NCBI GenBank assembly: GCA_029225565.1
Contig: JAQXWS010000032.1
Location: forward strand, 1 to 44,768
Reading direction: 5' to 3'
Length of the DNA stretch: 44,768 nt
From: Eubacteriales bacterium
GTDB taxonomy: Bacteria; Bacillota; Clostridia; Oscillospirales; Acutalibacteraceae
Shown here: one piece after another, positions 24,840 through 32,331 of the stretch
Layout of the letters: the number at the start of each line of letters is the position of its first letter
Position numbering within the stretch: position 1 is the first letter of the stretch
The notes under the pieces: model-generated
Seen by the model: only the letters and a program-made list of their open reading frames with translations
Databases searched by the model: none
What the model was told of the DNA's origin: nothing
Translations under genes and position numbers: made by a program

Positions 24840-25510
24840 TGGAATATAAATACGAAATGCACTGCCACACAAAAGGGGGCAGTCGTCAATGCGGCAGAAC
24901 GGAGCCAAAAGAAATAGCAAGGCTGTACAAGGAGGCAGGCTACTCCGGAGTTGTTGTAACAGACCATTACAGCCCGTTAACCTTTAATTTTTTGAAAGGA
25001 TACGGCAACCCAAAAAAGCATATCGACGCCTACATAAGTCCCTACTACGAGCTAAAAAAATATGAAGACGAAAATTTTTCCGTAATGTTCGGCATGGAGC
25101 TCAGGCACTACGGCACAGGCAATGACTACCTAATCTACGGAGTTGACCCGGAATGGCTTAGGCAACAGGACAATCTGTTGATGCTACCGGAAAAGGATAT
25201 GTACAAGCTGATGCATAATCAGGGATACCTTGTGTTCCAGGCACATCCATACCGTCCGTACATAACCCGGTGCAATCCGGCCTACATAGACGGCATAGAG
25301 ATTTACAACGGCAAGGTGCCAAAAAAGAGTAACGAAAAAGCCGAGGCTTGGGCAAAGCGCAGCGGCAAGCTGACTGTGGCAGGCTCCGATTTTCATGTAC
25401 CTAAGCAGTTGGCAAAGGGCGGTATTGTAACAAGCCGTCCCATACGCAACAACGATGACCTGCTGGATGTACTCAAATCACAGGAATTCACACCTATAAA
25501 GACATACTAA
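24839..25510 (+). CDS. PHP-domain phosphoesterase
   Basis: The 223-residue protein is a stand-alone PHP (polymerase and histidinol phosphatase) domain. Metal ligands are seen in EMHCHTKGG (His8, His10), VVVTDHYS, FGMELRHYG, FQAHPYRP and GSDFHVPKQ. Such proteins are trinuclear metal phosphoesterases; substrates range from histidinol phosphate to nucleoside 3',5'-bisphosphates, and this one cannot be assigned. It overlaps recG by one base, so it is the last gene of the ymdB-like to recG run, followed by a strong terminator. A second PHP protein of a different subgroup is at 40917-41867. Confidence 0.85.
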   Translation: MEYKYEMHCHTKGGSRQCGRTEPKEIARLYKEAGYSGVVVTDHYSPLTFNFLKGYGNPKKHIDAYISPYYELKKYEDENFSVMFGMELRHYGTGNDYLIYGVDPEWLRQQDNLLMLPEKDMYKLMHNQGYLVFQAHPYRPYITRCNPAYIDGIEIYNGKVPKKSNEKAEAWAKRSGKLTVAGSDFHVPKQLAKGGIVTSRPIRNNDDLLDVLKSQEFTPIKTY

Positions 25511-25511
25511 A

Positions 25512-25550
25512 AAAGACCTGACGGAATAGTTTTCCGTCAGGTCTTTTTGA
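25512..25550. terminator. Bidirectional terminator between convergent genes
   Basis: AAAGACCTGACGGAA and TTCCGTCAGGTCTTT form a 15-bp stem with T-runs on both strands. It ends the recG-PHP transcript (plus) and the metallophosphoesterase transcript (minus). Confidence 0.85.
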
Positions 25551-25551
25551 T

Positions 25552-26820
25552 TTACTCTGCAGGCTCGGTTACCAGCTGACCGGCGTCATCATGATAATCA
25601 TCCATGGATACGGTCTCCTTTTCGATAATACCGATGTACTTATCTTGATAATAGTTCTCCTGCTTAATGCTGATTTCGCCGTTTTGGTGAGAGGTAATGA
25701 CAGTACAGCCTCGCTGTGAGCCGTACTTGTCAATATTGCTGTAGGCAAGGTAGTCAACAGAATTACCGTAGCACATCTGGATACCCTTATACTTTAGGGA
25801 AATGTTGTTGAGGTGGTCATGACCAAAGAACATTGCCTGGGTAGAGCCCAGCTCCTTGCAGGCATCGAACATACCCTCGTTCTTGCTGCTGGAGAACACC
25901 ACCAGCTTGTGCTCCTTGGCTTGGCCGAACATATATTCAACATCCTCGGTATTCTTAAAGCCGTTGTCGTTATACTCAAAATAGGCATCCTGCATTTCCT
26001 TTAGCGGAATATGGAAGAAAAGGCAGGACTTAGGCATCATACCCTGATTAACTTTCTTTAGGTTTTCTATCTGGTCCCGATACCATTGCACCTGGTCTGC
26101 ATGAATACAGTCATACTTCCACTTGATACCAAAGTAATCGTTGTCCGTGTATGAATTGGAATCCATCATAATGAAGCTCTGGGTAATTCTGCCCACCTTG
26201 TTGGCGGCATTGATTACATAATTGCCGGAGCCGTAAATATCCTCCGGACCTGCCTGGAAAAGACAGTGGGGAAACTGCTCTCTGTCCGAATACAAACGGG
26301 CTATGCTGTCACGACTGTAGTATGAGTACAACTCTGTGTCATGATTACCGAAGGCCGGTGCCCAATATACACCCAACCTCTCCATAAGTGTGGCAAAAAT
26401 TACAGCGCCACTCTTATTGTTGAATGTACCTGCCTGGAACGGAACAGGATACGCAATATCGCCGGTAACGATAACCAAATCCGGCTTTTCCTGTGCCACC
26501 ATGGCGGCAACTGCGTTGATGGCCATGGTATCCTTGTGGGCGCTGATGAATCCGCCGCCGATATGTACATCCGTCAACTGCATAACCTTAAGGTCGTTGT
26601 CTGTGACAAATGTGGTATATCCGTTGCGCTCCTCGGGAACCAGCTGCTCATCATATTCCACAGGATTAATTCTGCTGATAAATCCCTTTGCGTTACTAAC
26701 AACCCTTGCGTTGACTATTGCCGTTACTGCTGCTATTAGGGCGATAACTGCCACGATAATCGCAATCACCTTGCCAAAGGTGGCCCATTTTTGCTTTGCG
26801 GTTTTCTTTGTCTTGCTCAT
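25552..26820 (-). CDS. Membrane-anchored calcineurin-type metallophosphoesterase
   Basis: The 422-residue protein has a positively charged N-terminus, one membrane span (about 16-37) and an external metallophosphoesterase domain. The five signature blocks are VMQLTDVHIGGG (Asp84, His86), IVTGDIAYP, PAFGNHDTE, FFHIPLKE and MFFGHDHLNN. Substrate is unknown; related proteins act on phosphoesters, nucleotides or cell-envelope components outside the cell. The start ATG 26818-26820 (MSKTKKTAKQKW) follows GGGGGAG. Upstream in-frame codons run into the ATPase gene. It lies 11 bp after the P-type ATPase and is probably co-transcribed with it. Confidence 0.85.
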   Translation of the reverse strand: MSKTKKTAKQKWATFGKVIAIIVAVIALIAAVTAIVNARVVSNAKGFISRINPVEYDEQLVPEERNGYTTFVTDNDLKVMQLTDVHIGGGFISAHKDTMAINAVAAMVAQEKPDLVIVTGDIAYPVPFQAGTFNNKSGAVIFATLMERLGVYWAPAFGNHDTELYSYYSRDSIARLYSDREQFPHCLFQAGPEDIYGSGNYVINAANKVGRITQSFIMMDSNSYTDNDYFGIKWKYDCIHADQVQWYRDQIENLKKVNQGMMPKSCLFFHIPLKEMQDAYFEYNDNGFKNTEDVEYMFGQAKEHKLVVFSSSKNEGMFDACKELGSTQAMFFGHDHLNNISLKYKGIQMCYGNSVDYLAYSNIDKYGSQRGCTVITSHQNGEISIKQENYYQDKYIGIIEKETVSMDDYHDDAGQLVTEPAE

Positions 26821-26831
26821 AAATACTCCCC

Positions 26832-28775
26832 CTATTTCTTTTTGTGTACAATCATTGCTCGCAGTGAGTTGGCCACAGCCAGCAGACAAACGCCCACATC
26901 GCCGAACACGGCAACCCACATAGGCAATTTTGTGGCAAGAAATACATCCAGCACCAAAATCACCAGCTTTACTGCAATAGAGAAAACAATATTTTCCTTT
27001 GCCAATCGCATTGTCTTTTTTGCAATTGACATACCCACGGGCAGAGTGGACAGGGAATCACCCATAACCACAATATCCGCCGCCTCAATGGCTACATCCG
27101 AGCCTGCGCCGCCCATTGCAATACCCACATCCGCGACTGTGATAACCGGCACATCATTGATACCGTCACCTACATACAATACTGTATGGCCGTCTGCCAT
27201 TTCTGTATTGATTATTTCGGCCTTTTCGTCAGGCAAAAGCTTGGAGTAGTAATGGTCTATTCCCGCCCGAGAGGACACATCCTTAGCAATCTCTTCCTTG
27301 TCGCCGGTGAGCATAACGGTTTTCTTTATGCCCAATTTTCTCATCGCCTCGATGGATTCTCTTGAGTCCTCACGGATAATATCAGCAAACACAATATCCC
27401 CCAAAAACTCCGTGTCGTTGCAGCAGTAAATAGCAGTACCTATTATCTCTGTTTCGTGATAATCAACGCCTGCCTGCTCCATCATCTTGGCGTTGCCTAC
27501 ATAATACTTTGTGCCATCCACAATTGCGCTGACGCCCATACCGGGATAATTTTTTGCCTCTGTTACGACAGCGTCATCGGCAAAGGCGCCGAATGCCAGA
27601 TTAACAGACTTTGCAATAGGGTGGGTGCTGTATTTTTCGCAGGCGGCTATTATGCGCAAAAGTTCATGATGGTCCTTTTTGTCCTTACAGTGGCAATGGT
27701 GGCACTCACACCGAACATACTCGAATTTGCCGGAGGTGACAGTACCTGTCTTGTCAAATACTGCCGTGTCGCACTTGCTCAGCATCTCCAAGTAATTGCT
27801 GCCCTTAACCAGCATACCGTACCCGGAGCAGCTGCCGATACCGCTAAAGAAGCACAACGGCACGCTGATAACAATAGCACAGGGACAGCTGACTACCAAC
27901 GCCGACAATCCTCTGTGGAGCCACTCGTTCCACTGGCCGTGGAAGAAAAGCGGCGGTACAACCACAATCAGCAACGCAATAAGGCAAACAACGGGAGTAT
28001 ATATCTTGGCAAAGCGAGTAATAAATTTTTCGGCACCGCTGCGCTTGCCCTCCTGGTGCTCCAGCATATTCATAATGCGTGCAACTGTGGACTGGCTGTA
28101 AGGCTTGGTAACCCGAATGGTCAAAGGCGCGTCAATACTGATACTTCCGCCAAGCACGGTGTCGCCCACTCCCTTTGTGGCAGGAATGGACTCACCGGTC
28201 AAGTCCTTCATATCAACCTCGGCAGTGCCCTCCTGCACAACTCCGTCCAGATATATCTTCTCGCCGGGCTTAACAATAATTATGTCCCCAACCTTAATTT
28301 CCTCCGGAGAACAAAACTGCTCCTTGCCGTCAACCACTACGCTTACCGTCTCCGGCTTTTTTTCCAGCATATCGGTGATGGACTTCTTACTTTTTGCAAC
28401 AGCTGCGTTCTGTAACAGCTCCCCAACGGAAAACAACAGCATAACTGCACAGCCCTCGCTGTACTCCTTGATGGCAAAGGCGCCCAAGGACGCTACCGTC
28501 ATAAGAAAATTCTCGTTAAAAACATTGCCGTGCATAATGCTCTCAACAGCGTCGCGGACAATATCAAATCCCACAAGCAGATATGATATGCCAAAGCATA
28601 ACAGGTACGCAAATTCAGGAGCTTGTGTAAATTCATTCAGTACATATCCTGCAACAAACAGCACGGCTGCCAATACAATCTTTACTATCTCTTGGGTACG
28701 GTTTTCTCGATGCCCATGGTCATGGTCATGCCCGCATCCGCATCCGCAATCACAGGTGTCTATATGTTCGCTCAT
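26832..28775 (-). CDS. Heavy-metal (Zn/Cd/Co type) P1B-ATPase with His/Cys-rich clusters
   Basis: The 647-residue protein is a P-type ATPase for transition-metal export. It has TGES (193-196), the intramembrane CPC motif SCPCA (297-299), the phosphorylation site DKTGTVT (341-347), the HP motif in STHPIAKS, and GDGINDVPV. The N-terminus lacks a ferredoxin-like metal-binding domain and instead has a short His/Cys-rich stretch (8-22, CDCGCGCGHDHDHGH). A second cluster follows the phosphorylation site (356-370, CECHHCHCKDKKDHH), which is unusual. CPC plus a late Lys/Asp-rich helix suggests Zn, Cd or Co rather than Cu, an inference. The start ATG 28773-28775 follows GGAGG with 8-base spacing. The metallophosphoesterase is next in the operon. 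Confidence 0.92.
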   Translation of the reverse strand: MSEHIDTCDCGCGCGHDHDHGHRENRTQEIVKIVLAAVLFVAGYVLNEFTQAPEFAYLLCFGISYLLVGFDIVRDAVESIMHGNVFNENFLMTVASLGAFAIKEYSEGCAVMLLFSVGELLQNAAVAKSKKSITDMLEKKPETVSVVVDGKEQFCSPEEIKVGDIIIVKPGEKIYLDGVVQEGTAEVDMKDLTGESIPATKGVGDTVLGGSISIDAPLTIRVTKPYSQSTVARIMNMLEHQEGKRSGAEKFITRFAKIYTPVVCLIALLIVVVPPLFFHGQWNEWLHRGLSALVVSCPCAIVISVPLCFFSGIGSCSGYGMLVKGSNYLEMLSKCDTAVFDKTGTVTSGKFEYVRCECHHCHCKDKKDHHELLRIIAACEKYSTHPIAKSVNLAFGAFADDAVVTEAKNYPGMGVSAIVDGTKYYVGNAKMMEQAGVDYHETEIIGTAIYCCNDTEFLGDIVFADIIREDSRESIEAMRKLGIKKTVMLTGDKEEIAKDVSSRAGIDHYYSKLLPDEKAEIINTEMADGHTVLYVGDGINDVPVITVADVGIAMGGAGSDVAIEAADIVVMGDSLSTLPVGMSIAKKTMRLAKENIVFSIAVKLVILVLDVFLATKLPMWVAVFGDVGVCLLAVANSLRAMIVHKKK

Positions 28776-28810
28776 AATGAGCCTCCAATCATATTTTGTC
28801 AATTTTGTAC

Positions 28811-28839
28811 ATTATATCATATATCAGTCAGTATTACAA
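28811..28839 (-). promoter_or_regulatory. Promoter of the metal ATPase gene
   Basis: TTGTAA and TATAAT on the minus strand with a 17-bp spacer, about 36 bases before the start codon. No clear metal-repressor palindrome is recognised. Confidence 0.6.
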
Positions 28840-28920
28840 TTCCCAAAAAATAGAGATAATAGACAGGTGTCGGTCAATTTGTCAATAAATTTTGTAAAAT
28901 TTTGTCTATTATCCACAAAG

Positions 28921-28937
28921 GTTACAAAATTATTACA
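28921..28937 (-). promoter_or_regulatory. Candidate WalR (YycF) binding box
   Basis: On the minus strand it reads TGTAATAATTTTGTAAC, an exact fit to the published consensus TGTWAH-N5-TGTWAH for the WalR response regulator. It lies about 47 bp upstream of the -10 of a CHAP-domain gene, a typical WalR target class. The 373-bp gap 28776-29148 otherwise holds only the two promoters and a leader. Confidence 0.5.
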
Positions 28938-28960
28938 AAATGCTTGTTTAATATTGCTAT

Positions 28961-28989
28961 AGATTACAAAATGTAATCTTTGATATAAT
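28961..28989 (+). promoter_or_regulatory. Palindrome and -10 of the CHAP gene promoter
   Basis: AGATTACAAAATGTAATCT (28961-28979) is a perfect 8-bp inverted repeat with a 3-bp centre. It lies where the -35 should be, just before TATAAT at 28984-28989. No good -35 hexamer is present, as expected if an activator is needed. The transcript leader would be about 150 nt and contains a small hairpin TGGCC/GGCCA near 28999-29014. Confidence 0.5.
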
Positions 28990-29148
28990 GAACACCGTTG
29001 GCCCAAAGAGGCCACACAAAAGTAAATAAGCGAGTTCAATCGAAAACATCTAAAAATTTCGTAATCATCAAATCGCCCCAAAAACAAACTGATAATATAT
29101 ACATTATAGTATATATCCCGGCGGCGAAAAGAAAAAGGAGAAAGTATT

Positions 29149-29898
29149 ATGGCTAAGAAGAAAACCCTGCTTATCGTCCCTGTAATCCTTGTGATTACTA
29201 TGCTGGTGTCGCTGATGACACCGCTGTACACCTACGCACAGGAAACGCAAACCGCTTCCTACAGCGAGGAATACCAATACCAACCGAGACTTACTGCACC
29301 GGAGTATGACAATCCATACTACTACAGCAGTATGAACTATTACTATCGCACAGGCTACGGAATGCCCAACTGCGTTGCCTATGCGCTGGGCAGACTGTAC
29401 GAGCTCAACGGCGAAGAGCCAAAGCTGAACCACGGCAATGCCAGCGAGTGGTATGGAATGAACATTCGCAACGGCTACTATGACTACGGCCAGACCCCAA
29501 AGGAGGGCGCTATCGCCTGCTGGAGCCACCATGTGGCTGTTGTTGAGAGAATCAACGCTGACGGCTCTGTTACATACTCCGAATCCAGATGGAGAGCAGA
29601 AAGATTTGTGGTAGTAACATACGGCAGTCCTCACGGCCACAATTACTCCAGATTTTTGGGCTACATATATGCCTATGACGAGGACAAGGCAAGAGCTCAC
29701 GCAGCAGAGGCAAAAAGAGAGGCTCTGTCACGAGAGATTGCCAACCATGAGGCAGAAAAGAATACCTGCTACAAGCAGGACAAAATAGTAAATCCCGGCA
29801 ATGACAACGCCTTTACAATTGCAAAGCAAATGGGCGAAAAGATTGAGGCAAGCCGCACACTCAATCTCCTCACCGACAAGCTGCAATCAAATATATAA
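29149..29898 (+). CDS. Secreted CHAP-domain protein, probable peptidoglycan hydrolase
   Basis: The 249-residue protein has a signal peptide (about 1-30, ending YTYA) and a Tyr-rich linker. A CHAP domain follows with catalytic cysteine in MPNCVAYALGR (Cys75), catalytic histidine in SHHVAVVE (His128) and an acidic partner in TYSESRW. CHAP enzymes cleave peptidoglycan peptides or amide bonds outside the membrane. The tail from about 180 (DEDKARAHAAEAKREALSRE) is charged and probably helical. The ribosome binding site is AAGGAG. A WalR-like box upstream supports a role in wall turnover. The gene is monocistronic with its own terminator. Confidence 0.85.
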   Translation: MAKKKTLLIVPVILVITMLVSLMTPLYTYAQETQTASYSEEYQYQPRLTAPEYDNPYYYSSMNYYYRTGYGMPNCVAYALGRLYELNGEEPKLNHGNASEWYGMNIRNGYYDYGQTPKEGAIACWSHHVAVVERINADGSVTYSESRWRAERFVVVTYGSPHGHNYSRFLGYIYAYDEDKARAHAAEAKREALSREIANHEAEKNTCYKQDKIVNPGNDNAFTIAKQMGEKIEASRTLNLLTDKLQSNI

Positions 29899-29901
29899 AG
29901 C

Positions 29902-29934
29902 AAAGAACTGATGGGTTGACCATCAGTTCTTTTT
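29902..29934 (+). terminator. Terminator of the CHAP gene
   Basis: AAAGAACTGATGG and CCATCAGTTCTTT form a stem followed by TTTTATTATG. Confidence 0.8.
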
Positions 29935-29941
29935 ATTATGC

Positions 29942-29969
29942 AAAAAAGCACCCTCAATGAGGGTGCTTT
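29942..29969 (-). terminator. Terminator of the M28 peptidase operon
   Basis: AAAGCACCC and GGGTGCTTT form a stem with a 7-nt loop. On the minus strand it is followed by TTTTTTGC and lies just after the peptidase stop codon. Confidence 0.75.
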
Positions 29970-29975
29970 GTTAGA

Positions 29976-31217
29976 TTACTGCTTTGCGCCGTCATCCCAC
30001 ATCTCAAGAGTCTTTACAGTAGCTGCAAAGCAATTTGCAAGGCCCTCGGCGTTCATATTGTCGTAGGTATCACGACGGGTATGGTAATAGTCCTCAAGCT
30101 TGTGATTAAGACCTGTAATACCTGTAGCGCGGAAGCCTGCCTGTGCAAATGCGGCAGAATCGGTAGCGCCGCCAAGGGGTGGTACCCAGCCCTTCTTAAT
30201 AGGCACATCAATTGACTGTGCAGCCTCCAGGAACAGGTCGGATGCGTCCTTGTCAGCCTTAACGGTACCGTTAAGGTCGCGATAGTTAACCATAAGGTAC
30301 TTGGGGTCGTGAATTGTGTCATAGGACACGATAATGGTAGGTACATCCTGGAACTCACCCTTGTGAGCCTCGCACCAAGCCTTTGAGCCGCGAAGACCTG
30401 CCTCCTCGGAGCCTGTAAGGATTACTCCTAACTCTGTGTTCTCAAGCTCAATGCCCTCTTCCTTAAGATACTTGAGGAGTGCGATACCCATATAGCAACC
30501 GGAAAGGTTATCGTTTGCACCGTCAACTACTCTGTTCTCGTTCCACATCCAGTAAAGGCCGATAAGAAACGGTACGAATATAAGACCGATAAGACCTGCC
30601 TTGCCAAGAGGAGTAGCAATATCGGCGATACCCACTACCGCACCTGTCTTGACAATACTGATAATACTGATTACAAGATAATATACAGCGCCCAAGCCGC
30701 AGATAATTGCGTGGCCCTCAAAGCCAACGCCGCCCAGCGCATAGTTTACCGGCCACTCCCATGCTGCGTCCGGATGTCCGTTAAACAGGATTCTGCGCTT
30801 TGTCTCGCCTGTGCAATGCTTAATAGCGGTTACATTATGTCCTGTCTTTTCCGGGAAAAATCTGTCAACGCACTTCTTGTAAAATCCGAACTGCAAAAGC
30901 ACGATACCAAGACCTAAAACAATGAGAATGATTGATGCAATAGGTAAAAAGAAGTACAAAGCTACTCCGCCCAGCACCATGGTAATAGTAAAGTAAATCC
31001 AGCCAAAGAACGAACCCGGATTCTCCTTAAAGCTCTCTACCTGTGCAGAGTCGCATCCACAATCCTTGACCAGTACATCTGCCATGTACTCACATGCCTG
31101 CTTCTCACCCTCGGAGCCGGGGTCCCTCTTGTCCATATCCTTGCAGATATGAGTGATTTCGTCAATCATATACTGCGCAGCTTCGTCCTTGCGATTAATA
31201 ACTTTTGTTAAATCCAT
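29976..31217 (-). CDS. Membrane-embedded M28 family metallopeptidase
   Basis: The 413-residue protein has M28 aminopeptidase metal ligands in order: FNGHPD (His148), DGANDNLSG (Asp236), TGSEEAGLRGS (Glu271, Glu272), VSYDTIH (Asp300) and DYYHTRRDTYD (His379). Unusually, membrane segments interrupt the fold: two at about 70-112 and two more at about 168-190 and 207-226, between the first and second metal ligands. This implies an integral membrane enzyme. Four spans leave the side of the active site uncertain. It is last in a three-gene run after a GPH-type symporter and an unknown membrane-anchored protein (22-bp gap), so peptide or conjugate import and trimming is possible. Ribosome binding site AGGAGG. 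Confidence 0.8.
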   Translation of the reverse strand: MDLTKVINRKDEAAQYMIDEITHICKDMDKRDPGSEGEKQACEYMADVLVKDCGCDSAQVESFKENPGSFFGWIYFTITMVLGGVALYFFLPIASIILIVLGLGIVLLQFGFYKKCVDRFFPEKTGHNVTAIKHCTGETKRRILFNGHPDAAWEWPVNYALGGVGFEGHAIICGLGAVYYLVISIISIVKTGAVVGIADIATPLGKAGLIGLIFVPFLIGLYWMWNENRVVDGANDNLSGCYMGIALLKYLKEEGIELENTELGVILTGSEEAGLRGSKAWCEAHKGEFQDVPTIIVSYDTIHDPKYLMVNYRDLNGTVKADKDASDLFLEAAQSIDVPIKKGWVPPLGGATDSAAFAQAGFRATGITGLNHKLEDYYHTRRDTYDNMNAEGLANCFAATVKTLEMWDDGAKQ

Positions 31218-31239
31218 TTATATATCCTCCTAATAAAAA

Positions 31240-32319
31240 TTACTTGGCCAAATACAATCCCGTTGTATTGACATTGGTGTTGTCAACATACCAGCTGTTG
31301 CCTATCTGTACCACATATACCGTCTGTGTTGCCACAATCTCATCCCTTTGGTTCTTTACCTCAAGGGTACATTGGGATACTGCGTTAATATCCTGTGAGC
31401 AATCCAGCTTTTCGTAAGCGGCAATGTAGTCGTCCTTTGTGTTGACATTCTCTGTCTTTTTGATGAACAGAATTTTCTTTTCCTTGGTGGTGTTCTCCAG
31501 GCCGAACTCCTCTGCTCTGGTTTTTGCCACATTGATTATCGGAGCAACGCGCTCCTTGTAATCGGCGATGTATGTATCCAGTTCGTCGCCCTCAAGCGCC
31601 TTTGTTTCCACTACCTTGGTGGTAAGCTTATACACCGGCTGTTCTTCCTTTACAGTCTGCTTTTTGCCATCCACAAGGGCGTCAACCTCCACCTCTTGCA
31701 TATCGCCGAACATCTCCTGATATTTGCCTATGGTCTGCTCCTGGGTGATAGTCTTGTTGTCGGAGGCAAATACTCTGGCACATCCGGTAAGTGACTTGCC
31801 GTATGTATCCACATTGGACTCAAATACTCCGAACATAAACTCGGTGTCCATATACTCGTCGCCGATAACTTTGACTCTGACATCCTTCAGCTTTGCAAAA
31901 TAGTCAGAAAATACCGAATCGTAATCGTCCATACCATATTTGTTCAGCAACTCGATATAGTAGTCATACATTGTGTTATATACACAATCCAGCAGCTCGG
32001 CCTCTTCCTTTGTACCGGAGCCGATAATCTTGCTTTTCTCTGCGTCCTCATTAACATAAGGCGCCATATACGCATTGATAACAAAGCTGCCGAATTTCTG
32101 GTTCTTGGATACCAAAGTCTGCTTGTATGCATTGTAGCCGTCACCGGTCTGGACAATGCCGTCGGTGTATGCCACCGCTACCTTTTCCGGAGAAAAGGCA
32201 GTATATCTTGTTGTAAAAGCAAAGATTGTGAGTACCACAAGAACAACAGCCACAACCACACCGGCAATCACGCCGTACAGACCTGCTCTAAAGCCTTTCT
32301 TTTCTTTTGTGTTAGCCAT
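31240..32319 (-). CDS. Unknown membrane-anchored protein
   Basis: I do not recognise this 359-residue protein. It has a short basic cytoplasmic start, one strong membrane span at about 14-36 (GVIAGVVVAVVLVVLTIFAF) and a large charged external domain without cysteine clusters or obvious catalytic motifs. The external part alternates helical, Lys/Glu-rich segments with short strands (TTKVVETKALEGDELDTY; TQTVYVVQIGNSWYVDN at the end), recalling NTF2-like or substrate-binding accessory domains, though I cannot claim homology. It lies 12 bp after the symporter gene and 22 bp before the M28 peptidase gene, so a shared function is likely. Ribosome binding site AAGGAGGGG. Confidence 0.75.
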   Translation of the reverse strand: MANTKEKKGFRAGLYGVIAGVVVAVVLVVLTIFAFTTRYTAFSPEKVAVAYTDGIVQTGDGYNAYKQTLVSKNQKFGSFVINAYMAPYVNEDAEKSKIIGSGTKEEAELLDCVYNTMYDYYIELLNKYGMDDYDSVFSDYFAKLKDVRVKVIGDEYMDTEFMFGVFESNVDTYGKSLTGCARVFASDNKTITQEQTIGKYQEMFGDMQEVEVDALVDGKKQTVKEEQPVYKLTTKVVETKALEGDELDTYIADYKERVAPIINVAKTRAEEFGLENTTKEKKILFIKKTENVNTKDDYIAAYEKLDCSQDINAVSQCTLEVKNQRDEIVATQTVYVVQIGNSWYVDNTNVNTTGLYLAK

Positions 32320-32331
32320 CAGTACCCCTCC

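Noticed and set aside
27456..28415. A 319-codon open frame on the plus strand opposite the metal ATPase
   Set aside because: The minus strand carries all P-type ATPase motifs; the plus frame is a shadow.
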